Below, in pieces: positions 17,582 through 25,715 of a stretch of DNA of 64,000 nucleotides. Position 1 is the first letter of the stretch. Every line of letters begins with the position of its first letter. The translations under genes were made by a program, and so were the position numbers. The stretch comes from an uncultured Prevotellaceae bacterium (GTDB lineage Bacteria; Bacteroidota; Bacteroidia; Bacteroidales; Bacteroidaceae). Under the pieces are notes generated by a model, which saw only the letters and a program-made list of their open reading frames with translations, searched no databases and was not told where the DNA came from. The stretch lies in contig OMXX01000027.1 in NCBI GenBank assembly GCA_900315105.1, forward strand, positions 22,085 to 86,084, written 5' to 3'.

Positions 17582-18197
17582 ATGAATAAATACCTTGTTA
17601 TATTTCTTATATACATAGTATTAGCATCTTGCCAAAAGGCTGTTATTCAAAACTATACGCCCAAGCCACAAGACTATATAGGAACGTGGGAACATGAGGT
17701 TTGGATAAATGACACTACCGAAGAAAACGAGTATTTGGGATTAATCTTACGAAAATCAGATAATGATACCATTAAGGGAGTATTTTATTCTGTCATACAG
17801 AATGGAGACTTCCGTGATGGAAGTCTGGCCTTTGTAGATAACGTGAGTTCGACGAATTTATTCAGTTGTATATTGTTGACTATCATGTGGTTGAAAGAGC
17901 TCTGAAGGAGCGATGCCTAAAAGGGCAGTCCGTTAGGGCTGTTATATTTGTCGATATAGGGGGATGAGGTCTGTAGGACCGACACCTAAAGTCTTCAGGT
18001 GTCGCACTTACAGCGCTCCCTTAATCACGCATCTTTCGAATAACAGCCCTTACGGACTGCCCTATTAGGTGTCGGGCTTTGGCTTTCCCTTCGGCCGCCG
18101 ACCTCTTCGACGTTCAGCCCTCGCAGTCTTGAATTGTCGAACTCACGTTAAGTTAGATATAGGAAAAATGATGCAGATATATGAATTAAGTGATTAA
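17582..18197 (+). pseudogene. Small lipoprotein gene interrupted by a foldback element
   Basis: Begins MNKYLVIFLIYIVLASCQK, a lipoprotein signal (LASC), followed by a region (GTWEHEVWINDTT...) like small lipocalin-type lipoproteins. At residue 86 the reading frame enters a 310-bp element at a TA (17839-17840) and stops artificially at 17905. Joining the flanks with a single TA restores an in-frame end, ...FVDKLDIGKMMQIYELSD, stopping at 18195-18197, which would give about 101 residues. Because the restored tail is only 15 codons, frame restoration alone is weak evidence; the TA flanks and inverted ends are the stronger argument. Confidence 0.65.
17839..18150. mobile_element. Foldback MITE-like element, copy 2 (about 310 bp)
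   Basis: Perfect 15-bp terminal inverted repeats TAACGTGAGTTCGAC / GTCGAACTCACGTTA, including flanking TA. Internal arms at 17916-17945 and 18040-18069 match at 28 of 30 positions (core GGGCAGTCCG), and a smaller inner hairpin GACACCT/AGGTGTC lies at 17981-18003. No transposase or ORF. Shares its end motif with the element at 12888-13043 although the interiors differ. Confidence 0.7.
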
Positions 18198-18212
18198 TAA
18201 CTAATCGAAGAT

Positions 18213-18262
18213 ACGCAAAGACGCAAAGTTTATATAGCTCTGCGACTTTGCGTCTCTGCGTT
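18213..18262. repeat. CGCAAAGACGCAAAG hairpin repeat, copy 1
   Basis: CGCAAAGACGCAAAG pairs with CTTTGCGTCTCTGCG around TTTATATAGCTCTGCGA. A complete copy also lies at 21786-21836 and a half copy at 19665-19696, each next to a WG-repeat gene. Confidence 0.8.
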
Positions 18263-18365
18263 TGAATAATAAATCAAGAAAGTTAAAGTTAATATTTAAC
18301 TAAAAACATACACACCCACTATGCAGTTTTGGTGTGCGTTATTTCTTGTTTTCAAAAATAATGAC

Positions 18366-18374
18366 TATCTTTGC
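18366..18374 (+). promoter_or_regulatory. -7 box TATCTTTGC, WG gene 1
   Basis: Lies 27 bases before the ATG at 18401, inside a leader repeated almost exactly before WG gene 2 (19801-19809). Confidence 0.65.
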
Positions 18375-18400
18375 ATTAAAATTCGAACAAATCAAAGACT

Positions 18401-19672
18401 ATGGCTAAAACTGACTATCATATTTTTGTTGAGAACGGCAAAGTTGGCTTGAAGGATGCAACGGACAGGGTTGTGCTGTTCGCTGTGTACGACGGTATTG
18501 TTTTTACCGATACCGATACTCCTATATGTGTTTGCAAGGACGGTAAATGGGGACTTACAGACATACAAGGATGGACCATTACTGATGCCAAATATGAATA
18601 CATGTCCATTCCATGCAATGGAAGCATGGCAGTACGCATTAACGGCAAATGGGGATTCATCGATTATAAAGGCAAAGAGATTGTTCCACCGATTTACGAT
18701 TTTGCGGAAGGATTCATTGATGCAGAATATTGCTTCGGCACATCATGCGCCTTGGTACAGAAGGAAGGGAAATGGGGTACTATAAATACGAAGGGAGAGG
18801 TCGTAATCCCGTTTGAATATGATTGGGCAAGAGGATGTAAGGGAAGGATTGTCGTTGAGAAAGGCGATAAATACGGAATCATCAATCATAAGAATGAATT
18901 TATCATTCCATTTGTGGATGATGAACTCTGTTTCATTGATGATGATATCATAGAGATATCCCATGAATCAAAGCATGGTGCGATGAATCTTGCAACCAAG
19001 AAAAAGTATGAGTTTGATTTTGGTGTGGAAGAGTTCTATGGTGACTATACTATTGCATTCAAAAAAAATGGCGGTGGCGATAATATCGTAGATAAAGAGT
19101 TCAACCTGCTTCTTCCTGAATGGCATGAGGATATGGAAATGCTTGAGAATGGGAAGGCTGTAGTTATAGACCAAAAAGAATGTTTTCTCTATGACTGTGC
19201 AAGTGGCAAGAGTGAGGAATGCCAACAGGATGACAATTTTGTGTATTTTCCCGATGGCAAGACCGTTTTTGGGAAAAGTCTGTCTGAGAATCTTTGCATA
19301 AAACCAGGAATAGAGAATATGGCATACCTTGCTTATTGTTCTGTTAACTATAACATCACTAGATATCAGAGAAATTATAAATTAGAGACTTTGGAGTTCA
19401 TGGAAGGAGTCACTACAATAGGTACAGGCTGGGAAGAAATATGTTCGGCCAAAAGCACATATACGCCCCAAGTGGATATTTACCTCCCTTCTACGCTCAA
19501 GACCGTAAATGCAGAGGCATTCAGCAGAATGATAACAATGATACGCAACGTGTATGTTCCTAATGGCATGGTAGAAACAATGAAGTCTGTCCTACCCTCT
19601 TATCTCCGTCCTTATGTAAAGGAGAGGCCAAAGGGCGGTTTTATCAACTTCTTGAAGAACCTATTTAAATAG
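18401..19672 (+). CDS. WG-repeat protein 1 (lacks membrane domain)
   Basis: 423 residues. The N-terminal half holds WG/KWG repeats: DGKWGLTD, NGKWGFID, EGKWGTIN and the variant GDKYGIIN, spaced about 45 residues apart as in the WG-repeat family (function unknown). The C-terminal half has a BspA-like stretch (VDIYLPSTLKTVNAEAF). No signal peptide, so it starts in the cytoplasm. It ends KGGFINFLKNLFK at a stop that lies in a half copy of the 18213 hairpin repeat. Paralogues 2 and 3 continue there into a membrane domain, so this copy appears 3'-truncated. Confidence 0.85.
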   Translation: MAKTDYHIFVENGKVGLKDATDRVVLFAVYDGIVFTDTDTPICVCKDGKWGLTDIQGWTITDAKYEYMSIPCNGSMAVRINGKWGFIDYKGKEIVPPIYDFAEGFIDAEYCFGTSCALVQKEGKWGTINTKGEVVIPFEYDWARGCKGRIVVEKGDKYGIINHKNEFIIPFVDDELCFIDDDIIEISHESKHGAMNLATKKKYEFDFGVEEFYGDYTIAFKKNGGGDNIVDKEFNLLLPEWHEDMEMLENGKAVVIDQKECFLYDCASGKSEECQQDDNFVYFPDGKTVFGKSLSENLCIKPGIENMAYLAYCSVNYNITRYQRNYKLETLEFMEGVTTIGTGWEEICSAKSTYTPQVDIYLPSTLKTVNAEAFSRMITMIRNVYVPNGMVETMKSVLPSYLRPYVKERPKGGFINFLKNLFK

Positions 19673-19696
19673 CTCCGCGACTTTGCGTCTCTGCGT
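19665..19696. repeat. Half copy of the CGCAAAG hairpin repeat
   Basis: Contains TTTAAATAGCTCCGCGACTT and onward, matching the 3' half of the complete copies; the stop codon of WG gene 1 lies inside it. Confidence 0.7.
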
Positions 19697-19800
19697 ATGA
19701 ATATAAAAATCAAGAAAGTTTAAGTTAATATTTAACTAAAAACAGACACACCCACTATGCAGTTTGGTGTGCGTTATTTCTTGTTTTCAAAAAAAATGAC

Positions 19801-19809
19801 TATCTTTGC
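19801..19809 (+). promoter_or_regulatory. -7 box TATCTTTGC, WG gene 2
   Basis: Same sequence and spacing to the ATG as for WG gene 1; part of a duplicated leader of well over 100 bases. Confidence 0.65.
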
Positions 19810-19835
19810 ATTAAAATTCGAACAAATCAAAGACT

Positions 19836-21749
19836 ATGGCTAAAACTGACTATCATATTTTTGTTGAGAACGGAAAAGTTGGCTTGAAGGATGCAACGGA
19901 CAGGGTTGTGCTGTTCGCTGTGTACGACGGTATTGTTTTTACTGGTACCGATACGCCTATATGTGTTTGCAAGGACGGTAAATGGGGATTGACGGATGTG
20001 AATGGTAGGACTATTGCGGATACTAAGTACGACAATTTATCTGGCACTTGCAATGGAAGAATACTTGCAGGTAAGGATGACAGAGGTGGATTTCTGGATT
20101 ATGATGGCAAAGAGGTCATTCCGCTAATCTACGAAAATGTGCAAGCTTTCACTGATGCCGAGTATTGCTTCGGCACACCATGTGCATTGGTACAAAAGGA
20201 TGGCAAATGGGGTACTATCAACACAAATGGAGAGGTTATTATTCCATTTGAATATGATAATGCAGAAGACAAGAATGGGAAGGTTCTTGTTGTGAAAGAC
20301 GGAAAGTACGGTGTCATAAATCATAAGAATGAGTTTTTAATTCCGTTAGGTGATGATGCTATTTTTTTCCATGATTATAACATCGTTGGTGTTTTCAATG
20401 ATTCTACGTACTATGCTATGAATCTTGCCTCAATGGAAAAGATTGAAACCGACTATAGGATAGAAACTATCTTCTTGGGGGAATACGCTGTTGTATGCAA
20501 CAACGGCGAGGCGACTTTTATCAAAGGGGTTAGAAAGAATGTTGCCAAGAATGTTATCGATAAGAAGTTAAACGTGCTTCTTCCTGAATGGCACGAAGAC
20601 ATCATAATACTTGACAATGACGAGCTTTTGCTTTTCGATAAGAATAAATGCAGGCTTTATAACATGGCAAGTGGCAATAGTGCGGAATGTCAATATGACG
20701 AGGACTATGTATATTTGCCTGATGGCAAGACCATGTTTTGCAGAAATCAATTAAATGAGACGTTATGCGTAAAGGCAGGTATTGAGAACATGGCTTGGTT
20801 TGCTCATGATGAAGGCGATGTTGCAACCATTGCGAAGTTATATCAGCTTAAGACCGTGAAGTTTAAAGAAGGTGTCACTACGATAGGCACAGGTTGGGAC
20901 ATATTAGGCGCTCAGCCATCTACATATACGCCGCAGGTGGATATCTATCTACCTTCCACACTCACTAAGGTGAATCCTGAGGCTTTTAGCAAAATGATAA
21001 CATCAATTCATTATGTGTATGTTCCTTTCGGCATGGGAGACACTATGAGGTCTATCCTACCCTCTCATCTCCATCCTTTCATAAAGGAGAGAGCAAAGGG
21101 AATTGGCAAATTGCTTGAGGAACCAAGCAGATTAAACTGGACTGACTATGGAAGCAACCCGCCAAGACTAGATGATTTTATAAGTAAGCATATTATTAAC
21201 AAGATATTGCCGGCGAATGGTGGATGCCTGTCATTTATCATTTCAGAATTATTATCAATAGTATTTTTCGCAGTTCTTGGTGGAATCACATTCTTTGGAT
21301 TTTATTGGGCAGAAAGAACCGTACTGCCATTTGACTTTATCACGATTAAAACCATATTGGTAATCCTTATCGTGTCGGCTATTAGTCCGATACTCATATT
21401 CCCATTTGTGAAAAACAAGTCAAAGGGCGTGAAAGATTTGTTCAAGGGCTATTTTACGGCTTTTGGTAACGGGTTTTTACTTTTGTATCTAATTTGCGGA
21501 TACTCTGTGTTGCTATTCTTCGGTGCAAACAAATATATAGGTGGAAGCGAACCACAATATATTGATGGCAAGGTAACAAATATCACTTATAATAGCAAGA
21601 GCGACTCATATAGCATGGATGTAGAAGTGCCGGAATTTAACACGACATACAATACTTCATGGATAAGCCGATACAATGAAGGTGGTATCTGCAAAGTGGA
21701 ATACCACAAAGGGCTGTTCGGCCTCTATGTCATCGATGGATTTGATTAA
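19836..21749 (+). CDS. WG-repeat protein 2 with C-terminal membrane domain
   Basis: 637 residues. The first about 40 residues are nearly identical to WG protein 1. WG repeats (DGKWGLTD, DGKWGTIN, DGKYGVIN and a variant DDRGGFLD) are followed by a BspA-like segment VDIYLPSTLTKVNPEAF. From about residue 465 there are three hydrophobic segments (LLSIVFFAVLGGITFFGFYW, ILVILIVSAISPILIF, FLLLYLICGYSVLLFF), then a soluble tail YIDGKVTNI...CKVEYHKGLFGLYVID resembling small DUF3592-type domains. Likely anchored in the inner membrane with the WG region cytoplasmic. Function unknown. Confidence 0.87.
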   Translation: MAKTDYHIFVENGKVGLKDATDRVVLFAVYDGIVFTGTDTPICVCKDGKWGLTDVNGRTIADTKYDNLSGTCNGRILAGKDDRGGFLDYDGKEVIPLIYENVQAFTDAEYCFGTPCALVQKDGKWGTINTNGEVIIPFEYDNAEDKNGKVLVVKDGKYGVINHKNEFLIPLGDDAIFFHDYNIVGVFNDSTYYAMNLASMEKIETDYRIETIFLGEYAVVCNNGEATFIKGVRKNVAKNVIDKKLNVLLPEWHEDIIILDNDELLLFDKNKCRLYNMASGNSAECQYDEDYVYLPDGKTMFCRNQLNETLCVKAGIENMAWFAHDEGDVATIAKLYQLKTVKFKEGVTTIGTGWDILGAQPSTYTPQVDIYLPSTLTKVNPEAFSKMITSIHYVYVPFGMGDTMRSILPSHLHPFIKERAKGIGKLLEEPSRLNWTDYGSNPPRLDDFISKHIINKILPANGGCLSFIISELLSIVFFAVLGGITFFGFYWAERTVLPFDFITIKTILVILIVSAISPILIFPFVKNKSKGVKDLFKGYFTAFGNGFLLLYLICGYSVLLFFGANKYIGGSEPQYIDGKVTNITYNSKSDSYSMDVEVPEFNTTYNTSWISRYNEGGICKVEYHKGLFGLYVIDGFD

Positions 21750-21785
21750 GAGATTAAGAAATTATGGGATTTATAACCAACGCTA

Positions 21786-21836
21786 AGACGCAAAGGCGCA
21801 AAGTTTATATAGCTCTGCGACTTTGCGTCTCTGCGT
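21786..21836. repeat. CGCAAAG hairpin repeat, copy 3
   Basis: Complete foldback copy between WG gene 2 and the convergent lipoprotein gene; may act as a bidirectional terminator. Confidence 0.75.
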
Positions 21837-21843
21837 TTGAATA

Positions 21844-22326
21844 TTAATTATTCTTTGAATGAAGATAATCGTAATATGATGAATCCACTTCTTCAAGATC
21901 AGGAGCTTTCAAGCCTTTTACTAAATACCGACTTTTATTCTTGTTATATAAATACATTTCCTCAGCACAAATCAATTTCAAGGAAGAACCGTCTTTGTAA
22001 TGCAGTATTACATTCCCGTCTTTGTATTCATAAGTTCCTTCTCGAATAAGCTCACGTCCGTTATTGTCACAATCATTGAAAACAAATGAAGCATCTGGGT
22101 TTAATTTGATATTAATAAACGCAGCATGAGGAGTTCCCCAAACATCGAAAAGGAATTCGGGGAGCGAATCTTTTGTTTCCTTACTGATTACATCAACAGG
22201 TTTGTCAATTAAAGAATCACTCGTATTTGACACATCATCGGTATTTTTTACAGAATTGTTACCCATACAAGATAACAATAGCATAGCCGAACATATTATC
22301 CAACAATTAATTTTATACTTTTTCAT
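21844..22326 (-). CDS. Small hypothetical lipoprotein
   Basis: 160 residues with signal peptide and lipobox (ICSAMLLLSC, then MGNNS), so probably a lipid-anchored envelope protein. The mature region has a Ser/Asp-rich linker and a small beta-rich part (DASFVFNDCDNNGRE, GTYEYKDGNVILHYKDGSS) reminiscent of lipocalin-like small lipoproteins; the interrupted gene at 17582 has the same general build. No specific function recognised. Confidence 0.75.
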   Translation of the reverse strand: MKKYKINCWIICSAMLLLSCMGNNSVKNTDDVSNTSDSLIDKPVDVISKETKDSLPEFLFDVWGTPHAAFINIKLNPDASFVFNDCDNNGRELIREGTYEYKDGNVILHYKDGSSLKLICAEEMYLYNKNKSRYLVKGLKAPDLEEVDSSYYDYLHSKNN

Positions 22327-22372
22327 ATCTTTAGAAAACAGACAAAGGTTAAAGTTAATATTTAACTAAATA

Positions 22373-23326
22373 CTATCCTTTATTGAATTTTCGGAATACC
22401 TGTGCAGCGATACTTCCCGAGAAGTTATGCCATACGGAGAAAATTGCACCCGGAACCGTTGCCATAGGGAACATAGCGAAATGGGTGGCTGCAAGCGAAG
22501 TGGCAAGACCAGAGTTCTGCATCCCCACCTCGATGGCTATTGCCGTGCGTTTTGGGAAGTCGATGCCGAGCACCTTCCCCACCCCATATCCAAGGGCTAA
22601 GCCAAGCACGTTGTGCAGAATAACGACCACCGCAACCACCAGACTGCATGACATGATGCTCTGAGCGTTATGGCTCACTATGATACCGATGATAAGAGCG
22701 ATGGCTATGGTTGAAACCATTGGCAGCAGAGGCGTTATCTTCTCCGTGAACTTTCCGAAGTAATGACTCACCACGAAGCCGAGGATGATAGGCACGATGA
22801 CAACTTGCACGATGCTCAGGAACATTCCCATGACATCCACGTTGACTTCCTTTCCAGCAAGGAGGAGCACAAGGGCGGGGGTAACAATCGGGGCAAGGAG
22901 CGTAGAGACTCCCGTCATGGCAACGCTCAGCGCAATGTCGCCCTTTGCAAGATAGCATATCACGTTGCTTGCCGTTCCACCAGGGCAGCATCCAACGAGT
23001 ATCACGCCAAGAGCAAGTTCAGAAGGCAGATTGAGCAAACGACACAGGCACCACGCAACGGATGGCATTACCAAAAACTGCGCCAGCTCGCCCACGAGGA
23101 TATCCTTCGGATGCATCATTACAGGTTTGAAGTCGGATGGCTTCAGGGTCAATCCCATACCGAACATCACGACGCCCAGCATCGGTGTAACCGCAGAAGT
23201 TGCTATCCATGAGAATGACATCGGCACGAACAATGCCAATGCTGCCACACCGACAACAAGCAGCGTGATATGCGCCGCCATCCATGCAGATACCTTATAT
23301 AGTCTTTCTAAAAATGTTGTTCTCAT
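22373..23326 (-). CDS. Bile acid:sodium symporter (BASS) family transporter
   Basis: 317 residues from MRTTFLERLYKVSAWMAAH; the in-frame Met at 23353 would add nine atypical residues. Nine or ten hydrophobic segments, with family hallmarks GVILVGCCPGGTASNVICYLAKGDIALSV and [12 protein letters not shown] (the sodium/substrate crossover motifs). Probable sodium-coupled organic anion uptake at the inner membrane; substrate not deducible. It sits between WG genes 2 and 3, and its last about 170 bases are duplicated at 14155-14323. Confidence 0.92.
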   Translation of the reverse strand: MRTTFLERLYKVSAWMAAHITLLVVGVAALALFVPMSFSWIATSAVTPMLGVVMFGMGLTLKPSDFKPVMMHPKDILVGELAQFLVMPSVAWCLCRLLNLPSELALGVILVGCCPGGTASNVICYLAKGDIALSVAMTGVSTLLAPIVTPALVLLLAGKEVNVDVMGMFLSIVQVVIVPIILGFVVSHYFGKFTEKITPLLPMVSTIAIALIIGIIVSHNAQSIMSCSLVVAVVVILHNVLGLALGYGVGKVLGIDFPKRTAIAIEVGMQNSGLATSLAATHFAMFPMATVPGAIFSVWHNFSGSIAAQVFRKFNKG

Positions 23327-23420
23327 TAGTTTAATTATATTTACAAGTGGCAAAATTACTCAAAATATTCAAAATAGCCAAGTACTTCGACAGATATTTT
23401 GAGGTTTGACAAATTATTAT

Positions 23421-23429
23421 TACCTTTGT
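23421..23429 (+). promoter_or_regulatory. -7 box TACCTTTGT, WG gene 3
   Basis: Lies 27 bases before the ATG at 23457, the same spacing as in the other two WG genes; argues against the in-frame Met at 23406. Confidence 0.65.
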
Positions 23430-23456
23430 GCGGTAATTCTAAAATCATCAACTATA

Positions 23457-25277
23457 ATGACTAAAACTGACTATCATATTTTTGTAGAGAACGGCAAGGT
23501 TGGCTTGAAAGATGCAATGGACAGGATTGTGCTGTTCGCTGTTTATGACGGTATAAATTTCACAGACGCTAAAACTCCTATTTGCGTTTGCAGAGATGGC
23601 AAATGGGGATTGGCGGATGCAAGGGGAAGGATAATCGTAGATCCGAAGTACGACAATATTTATTGTCCCTGCAATGACAGAATAGCCGTGTGCACAGAGG
23701 AAAAGTGGGGATACATCGACTATAAGGGTAAGGAAATCATTCCTCTGATTTATGATGATGCCAACGAGTTCATGAATGCTGAATATTGCTTCGGCACACC
23801 ATGCGCATGGGTTCTGAAAGACGGCAAATGGGGCACTATCAACACGACAGGAGAGGTCGTTATTCCGTTTGAATATGACAGTGCGGATGAGTTAAATGGT
23901 GTTATTATCGTTGAGAAAGATGGGCAAAGCGGTATCATCAATCATAAGAATGAGTTTCTCATACCTTTAGGTGATAATGTAATCAATATGCTTGATGACC
24001 ACATCGTTAGCTTTTCTGGTGATGAGCTATGCGGAGCAATAAACCTCTCGACAAATGAGAGGTACGAGTTTGACTATGACATAGAGGAATATGCTTTCTC
24101 CGACGGTTTTGCTATTGTTGACAATGCAGATAAGAAGAATGTCGTTGACAGGAAATTCAACGTGATTCTTCCTGAATGGCACGATGAAATCGTATTGCTT
24201 GAAAATAGAAAGATATTGCTTATTGATGAAGACAAGTGTGTGCTTTATGACACGGCGAATGGCAAGAGTCAGGAATGTCATCAGGATGACGACTATGCGT
24301 ATTTGCCTGATGGCAAGACCATGTATTGCAAAACCAATTGCATGGACACTATTCATGTAAAGGCAGGAATTGAGAACTTGGCATATCTTGCACATGATGA
24401 AGAGGCCCCTGATTACGTGAAATATCAACAAATATACGACCTCAAGACCGTGAAGTTTGATGAAGGCGTCACTACCATAGGCACAGGTTGGGAAGAACTG
24501 GACTTGTCACCATGCCTTTATGATCCACAAGTTGACATATTCCTCCCTTCTACACTCAAGAAAATGCACCCAAAGGCATTTAGTGACATGGTAACAATAA
24601 TTCGCGATATATATGTGCCTTACGGCATGGCAGACGCGATGAGGCCTATCCTACCCTCTCATCTCCATCCTTTTGTAAAGGAAGGGACAAAGGGGATTGC
24701 AAGAGTGTTTGATGGTGTAAGGACAAAGGGGTTTAGTAGTGATCCATTTTCTCTGTATTTTCAAATGGCAATGAAGATGCCTAAGAAGCTTCTGGAGTAT
24801 GCAGGCGTTATTCTCATAATTCTTATGTTCATACCACTATGGGGATTTGCTTTTACAAGAGATGCAGTATTACCTGTAGATTCTTTCTCTATGACAGTAA
24901 TAATATGCATTGCGATCATATCGGCTATTATCTCTATAATTGTCAAAAGGAAACATGCAAAAGAATACAAAGGCTTCTTCTGGTGTATGTTTGGCTGGGC
25001 GGTAGTACTATTTGCGATTTGCGGAACATTCCTGTTTTTATTCTTAGCAGCAAATAACTTCATAGGCGGTGGTGAACAGAAATACACGTATGGTGAGATT
25101 ATAAAGCTCACAGAATCCGGGAAGGATACAAAAATTGAAATAAATATCCCCAAATTTGACAAAACAATTCCAAGAAGTTTCTCCACTCCTATCCGATACA
25201 AGGAAGGTGACAATTGCAGAATAAAATATCATAAAGGTCTGTTCGGCATCTATGTCATTGATGAAGATATAGAATAG
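23457..25277 (+). CDS. WG-repeat protein 3 with C-terminal membrane domain
   Basis: 606 residues from MTKTDYHIFVENGKVGLKD. Same order as WG protein 2: WG repeats (DGKWGLAD, EEKWGYID, DGKWGTIN, variant DGQSGIIN), a BspA-like strip (VDIFLPSTLKKMHPKAF), then hydrophobic segments from about residue 445 (GVILIILMFIPLWGF, VIICIAIISAIISIIV, WAVVLFAICGTFLFLFL) and the tail YTYGEIIKL...CRIKYHKGLFGIYVID. More diverged from copies 1 and 2 than they are from each other. Function unknown; probably inner-membrane. Confidence 0.87.
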   Translation: MTKTDYHIFVENGKVGLKDAMDRIVLFAVYDGINFTDAKTPICVCRDGKWGLADARGRIIVDPKYDNIYCPCNDRIAVCTEEKWGYIDYKGKEIIPLIYDDANEFMNAEYCFGTPCAWVLKDGKWGTINTTGEVVIPFEYDSADELNGVIIVEKDGQSGIINHKNEFLIPLGDNVINMLDDHIVSFSGDELCGAINLSTNERYEFDYDIEEYAFSDGFAIVDNADKKNVVDRKFNVILPEWHDEIVLLENRKILLIDEDKCVLYDTANGKSQECHQDDDYAYLPDGKTMYCKTNCMDTIHVKAGIENLAYLAHDEEAPDYVKYQQIYDLKTVKFDEGVTTIGTGWEELDLSPCLYDPQVDIFLPSTLKKMHPKAFSDMVTIIRDIYVPYGMADAMRPILPSHLHPFVKEGTKGIARVFDGVRTKGFSSDPFSLYFQMAMKMPKKLLEYAGVILIILMFIPLWGFAFTRDAVLPVDSFSMTVIICIAIISAIISIIVKRKHAKEYKGFFWCMFGWAVVLFAICGTFLFLFLAANNFIGGGEQKYTYGEIIKLTESGKDTKIEINIPKFDKTIPRSFSTPIRYKEGDNCRIKYHKGLFGIYVIDEDIE

Positions 25278-25318
25278 CTCATGTTATTTATGGAAACGGA
25301 TTTATTACAAAAAAACGA

Positions 25319-25351
25319 AAAATCCATCAGTCTTGTGAACTGATGGATTTT
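25319..25351 (-). terminator. Terminator for the tRNA-Pro pair
   Basis: A perfect 12-bp stem (AAAATCCATCAG / CTGATGGATTTT); on the minus strand it is followed by T5-CG-T7. It may also serve WG gene 3 from the other side. Confidence 0.85.
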
Positions 25352-25353
25352 CG

Positions 25354-25426
25354 TCGGGGTGACAGGACTCGAACCTGCGACAGCCTGGTCCCAAACCAGG
25401 AACGCTACCAACTGCGCTACACCCCG
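25354..25426 (-). tRNA. tRNA-Pro (TGG), copy 2
   Basis: 73 nt on the minus strand. The 7-bp acceptor stem CGGGGTG/CACCCCG, D-arm with AGTTGGTAGC, anticodon stem CCTGG/CCAGG around TTTGGGA (anticodon TGG) and T-arm GGTTCGAGTCC are all visible. CCA is not encoded. Confidence 0.97.
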
Positions 25427-25460
25427 AATGAATTTAGAGAATGTTGTTTTCAAATGAAAG

Positions 25461-25533
25461 TCGGGGTGACAGGACTCGAACCTGCGACAGCCTGGTCCCA
25501 AACCAGGAACGCTACCAACTGCGCTACACCCCG
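25461..25533 (-). tRNA. tRNA-Pro (TGG), copy 1
   Basis: Identical to the copy at 25354 over its full 73 nt; the two are separated by 34 bases and probably cotranscribed from the promoter at 25574. Confidence 0.97.
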
Positions 25534-25573
25534 AAAACATCGGTTAGAAACCTCCGTTATTTTCAAATGCGGT

Positions 25574-25582
25574 GCAAAGGTA
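25574..25582 (-). promoter_or_regulatory. -7 box TACCTTTGC for the tRNA operon
   Basis: Minus-strand match about 40 bases before the first tRNA-Pro. Confidence 0.65.
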
Positions 25583-25715
25583 CGCATTATTTTTTAACTA
25601 TCCAAATTTTTTCAGGACTTTTTACGGAAACGGAGGAAAAATTCATGTTATTTCATAGAAATAGCATACAAATATGCAAAATAAGACACAGCCCTACGTG
25701 CCAAAACTGATAAGC

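Noticed and set aside
25343..25710. Plus-strand frames over the tRNA-Pro pair
   Set aside because: Antisense to two clear tRNA genes; the RGDRTRTCDSLVPNQER-type peptide is a known annotation artefact of tRNA regions.
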